Of a DNA stretch of 64,000 nt, positions 1 through 64,000 are shown piece after piece. Position 1 is the stretch's first letter. Every line of letters begins with the position of its first letter. This DNA comes from Branchiostoma belcheri (taxonomy: Eukaryota > Chordata > Leptocardii > Amphioxiformes > Branchiostomatidae). Where the stretch lies: NCBI RefSeq assembly GCF_001625305.1, contig NW_017803379.1, positions 2,179,594 to 2,243,593 of the forward strand, given 5' to 3'. Below the pieces are notes generated by a model. The model saw only the letters and a program-made list of their open reading frames with translations, was not told the DNA's origin and did no database searches. The translations under genes and the position numbers were made by a program.

Positions 1-710
1 CTCGCTCTCCCTGATTTAGGCGGAAACCTATCCAGGAAATGTTTTTGAAATGTATAGGTCTATCTCGCACTGATGAAATGTTTGCCTTGGGGAGAAAAGA
101 AAATTGCCCATTCCTTTCCTGGTGTTTTTGTCAGCAATCTTCCTGTCTCCGTTCCTGCCCATTTGAAGAGAAGGCTTTCAGGAAGAACCTGAAACCTGTG
201 TTTTACATGGTAATTTCCTTTTGCTCGTTGATCCCAGCCTATTTTATCTTGTGTGTGCAGGCATTCTCGGTGTGACGGCCACTTTTCAAACCTGCCAATT
301 TTCGAGAGCCTTGCTGAGAGGGGAAAGGCAATAATGCCAGTCCCACATACATTTCCCCTCGCCTGCAGCAAAGAAAATCAAAGTTGCGACTGTTTGATTT
401 ATGCCACAGCTGCAGTGGGACTAGCTGTGCAATCATGGCACTGCACTCCCATATTTCTCTTTCATCCCTGTAGCCTATGGCTTTATCCTGCTTATTTCTG
501 ATAGCGCCGTGTGTCTATATTTCACAAACTTCCGTGCCCTTTCTGTACTTTGAAAGAACGTCAGTAATCCCATTCATCTAACTTCTGCCCCCCTCCCTTT
601 GTGGAGTTTCCACCGCCAATTTTTCATTGACTTTTACTCCCACCATTAGCGGCCAGCTGCGATAAATCAGCACTAATGGCGTACTCTCCGACATTTTCCC
701 CGTCCGAAAG
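1..710 (+). other. Intron of the NBEA/LRBA gene (partial)
   Basis: No exon recognised upstream of the acceptor at 709-710. The sequence has no coding match I can identify. It presumably belongs to the intron preceding the first PH exon, because that exon begins in the middle of a codon. Confidence 0.7.

Positions 711-64000
<63,290 letters not shown>

Overview
This window looks like nuclear DNA of an invertebrate bilaterian, most likely an amphioxus (Branchiostoma-like). The organism call is inference. It rests on intron-rich genes with GT-AG splicing, many ACATGTA/TACATGTA motifs scattered through the introns, patchy CpG content, and exons that translate to a single protein intermediate between the vertebrate paralogues neurobeachin (NBEA) and LRBA. 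A sea urchin, hemichordate or mollusc source cannot be excluded from sequence alone. No bacterial-type gene, operon, CRISPR array or complete tRNA/rRNA gene is visible.

Two real protein-coding genes are present. The first is the 3' half of an NBEA/LRBA-type BEACH-domain scaffold gene on the + strand. It is visible as 19 exons: one at 711-847, then 18 between 54577 and the window end. All are joined by GT-AG introns and the reading frame is kept across every junction (about 782 codons). They encode the PH domain, the BEACH domain and the start of the C-terminal WD40 propeller. The gene begins upstream of the window and continues past it.

The second gene is a complete, intronless MAB21L1/2 orthologue on the - strand (25103-26182, 359 aa). 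It lies inside the single giant intron (848-54576, about 53.7 kb) that splits the PH domain. In vertebrates MAB21L1 sits antisense in an NBEA intron and MAB21L2 in an LRBA intron, so this window shows the unduplicated state of that nested pair.

The giant intron is otherwise non-coding. It has a broad CpG-retaining zone (about 5.4-28.2 kb) around MAB21L. Further smaller CpG-containing, motif-rich islands lie near 31.7-35.1, 38.9-40.2 and 45.3-48.0 kb, with CpG-poor, TG-rich DNA between them. The islands are the best candidates for MAB21L cis-regulatory elements, which would explain why the host intron is so large and the gene pair so stable. Downstream of it, the host gene is compact (18 exons in 9.4 kb).

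Mobile and repeat content is modest: a TA-flanked palindromic MITE (14238-14454), two smaller foldback elements (50871-50949, 55391-55516), a palindromic minisatellite (44650-44770), a roughly 170-bp tandem repeat in three copies (12604-13117), a probable tRNA-Asp-derived SINE-like insertion with a 16-bp target duplication (61067-61250), and a 95-bp GATAT microsatellite (63606-63700).
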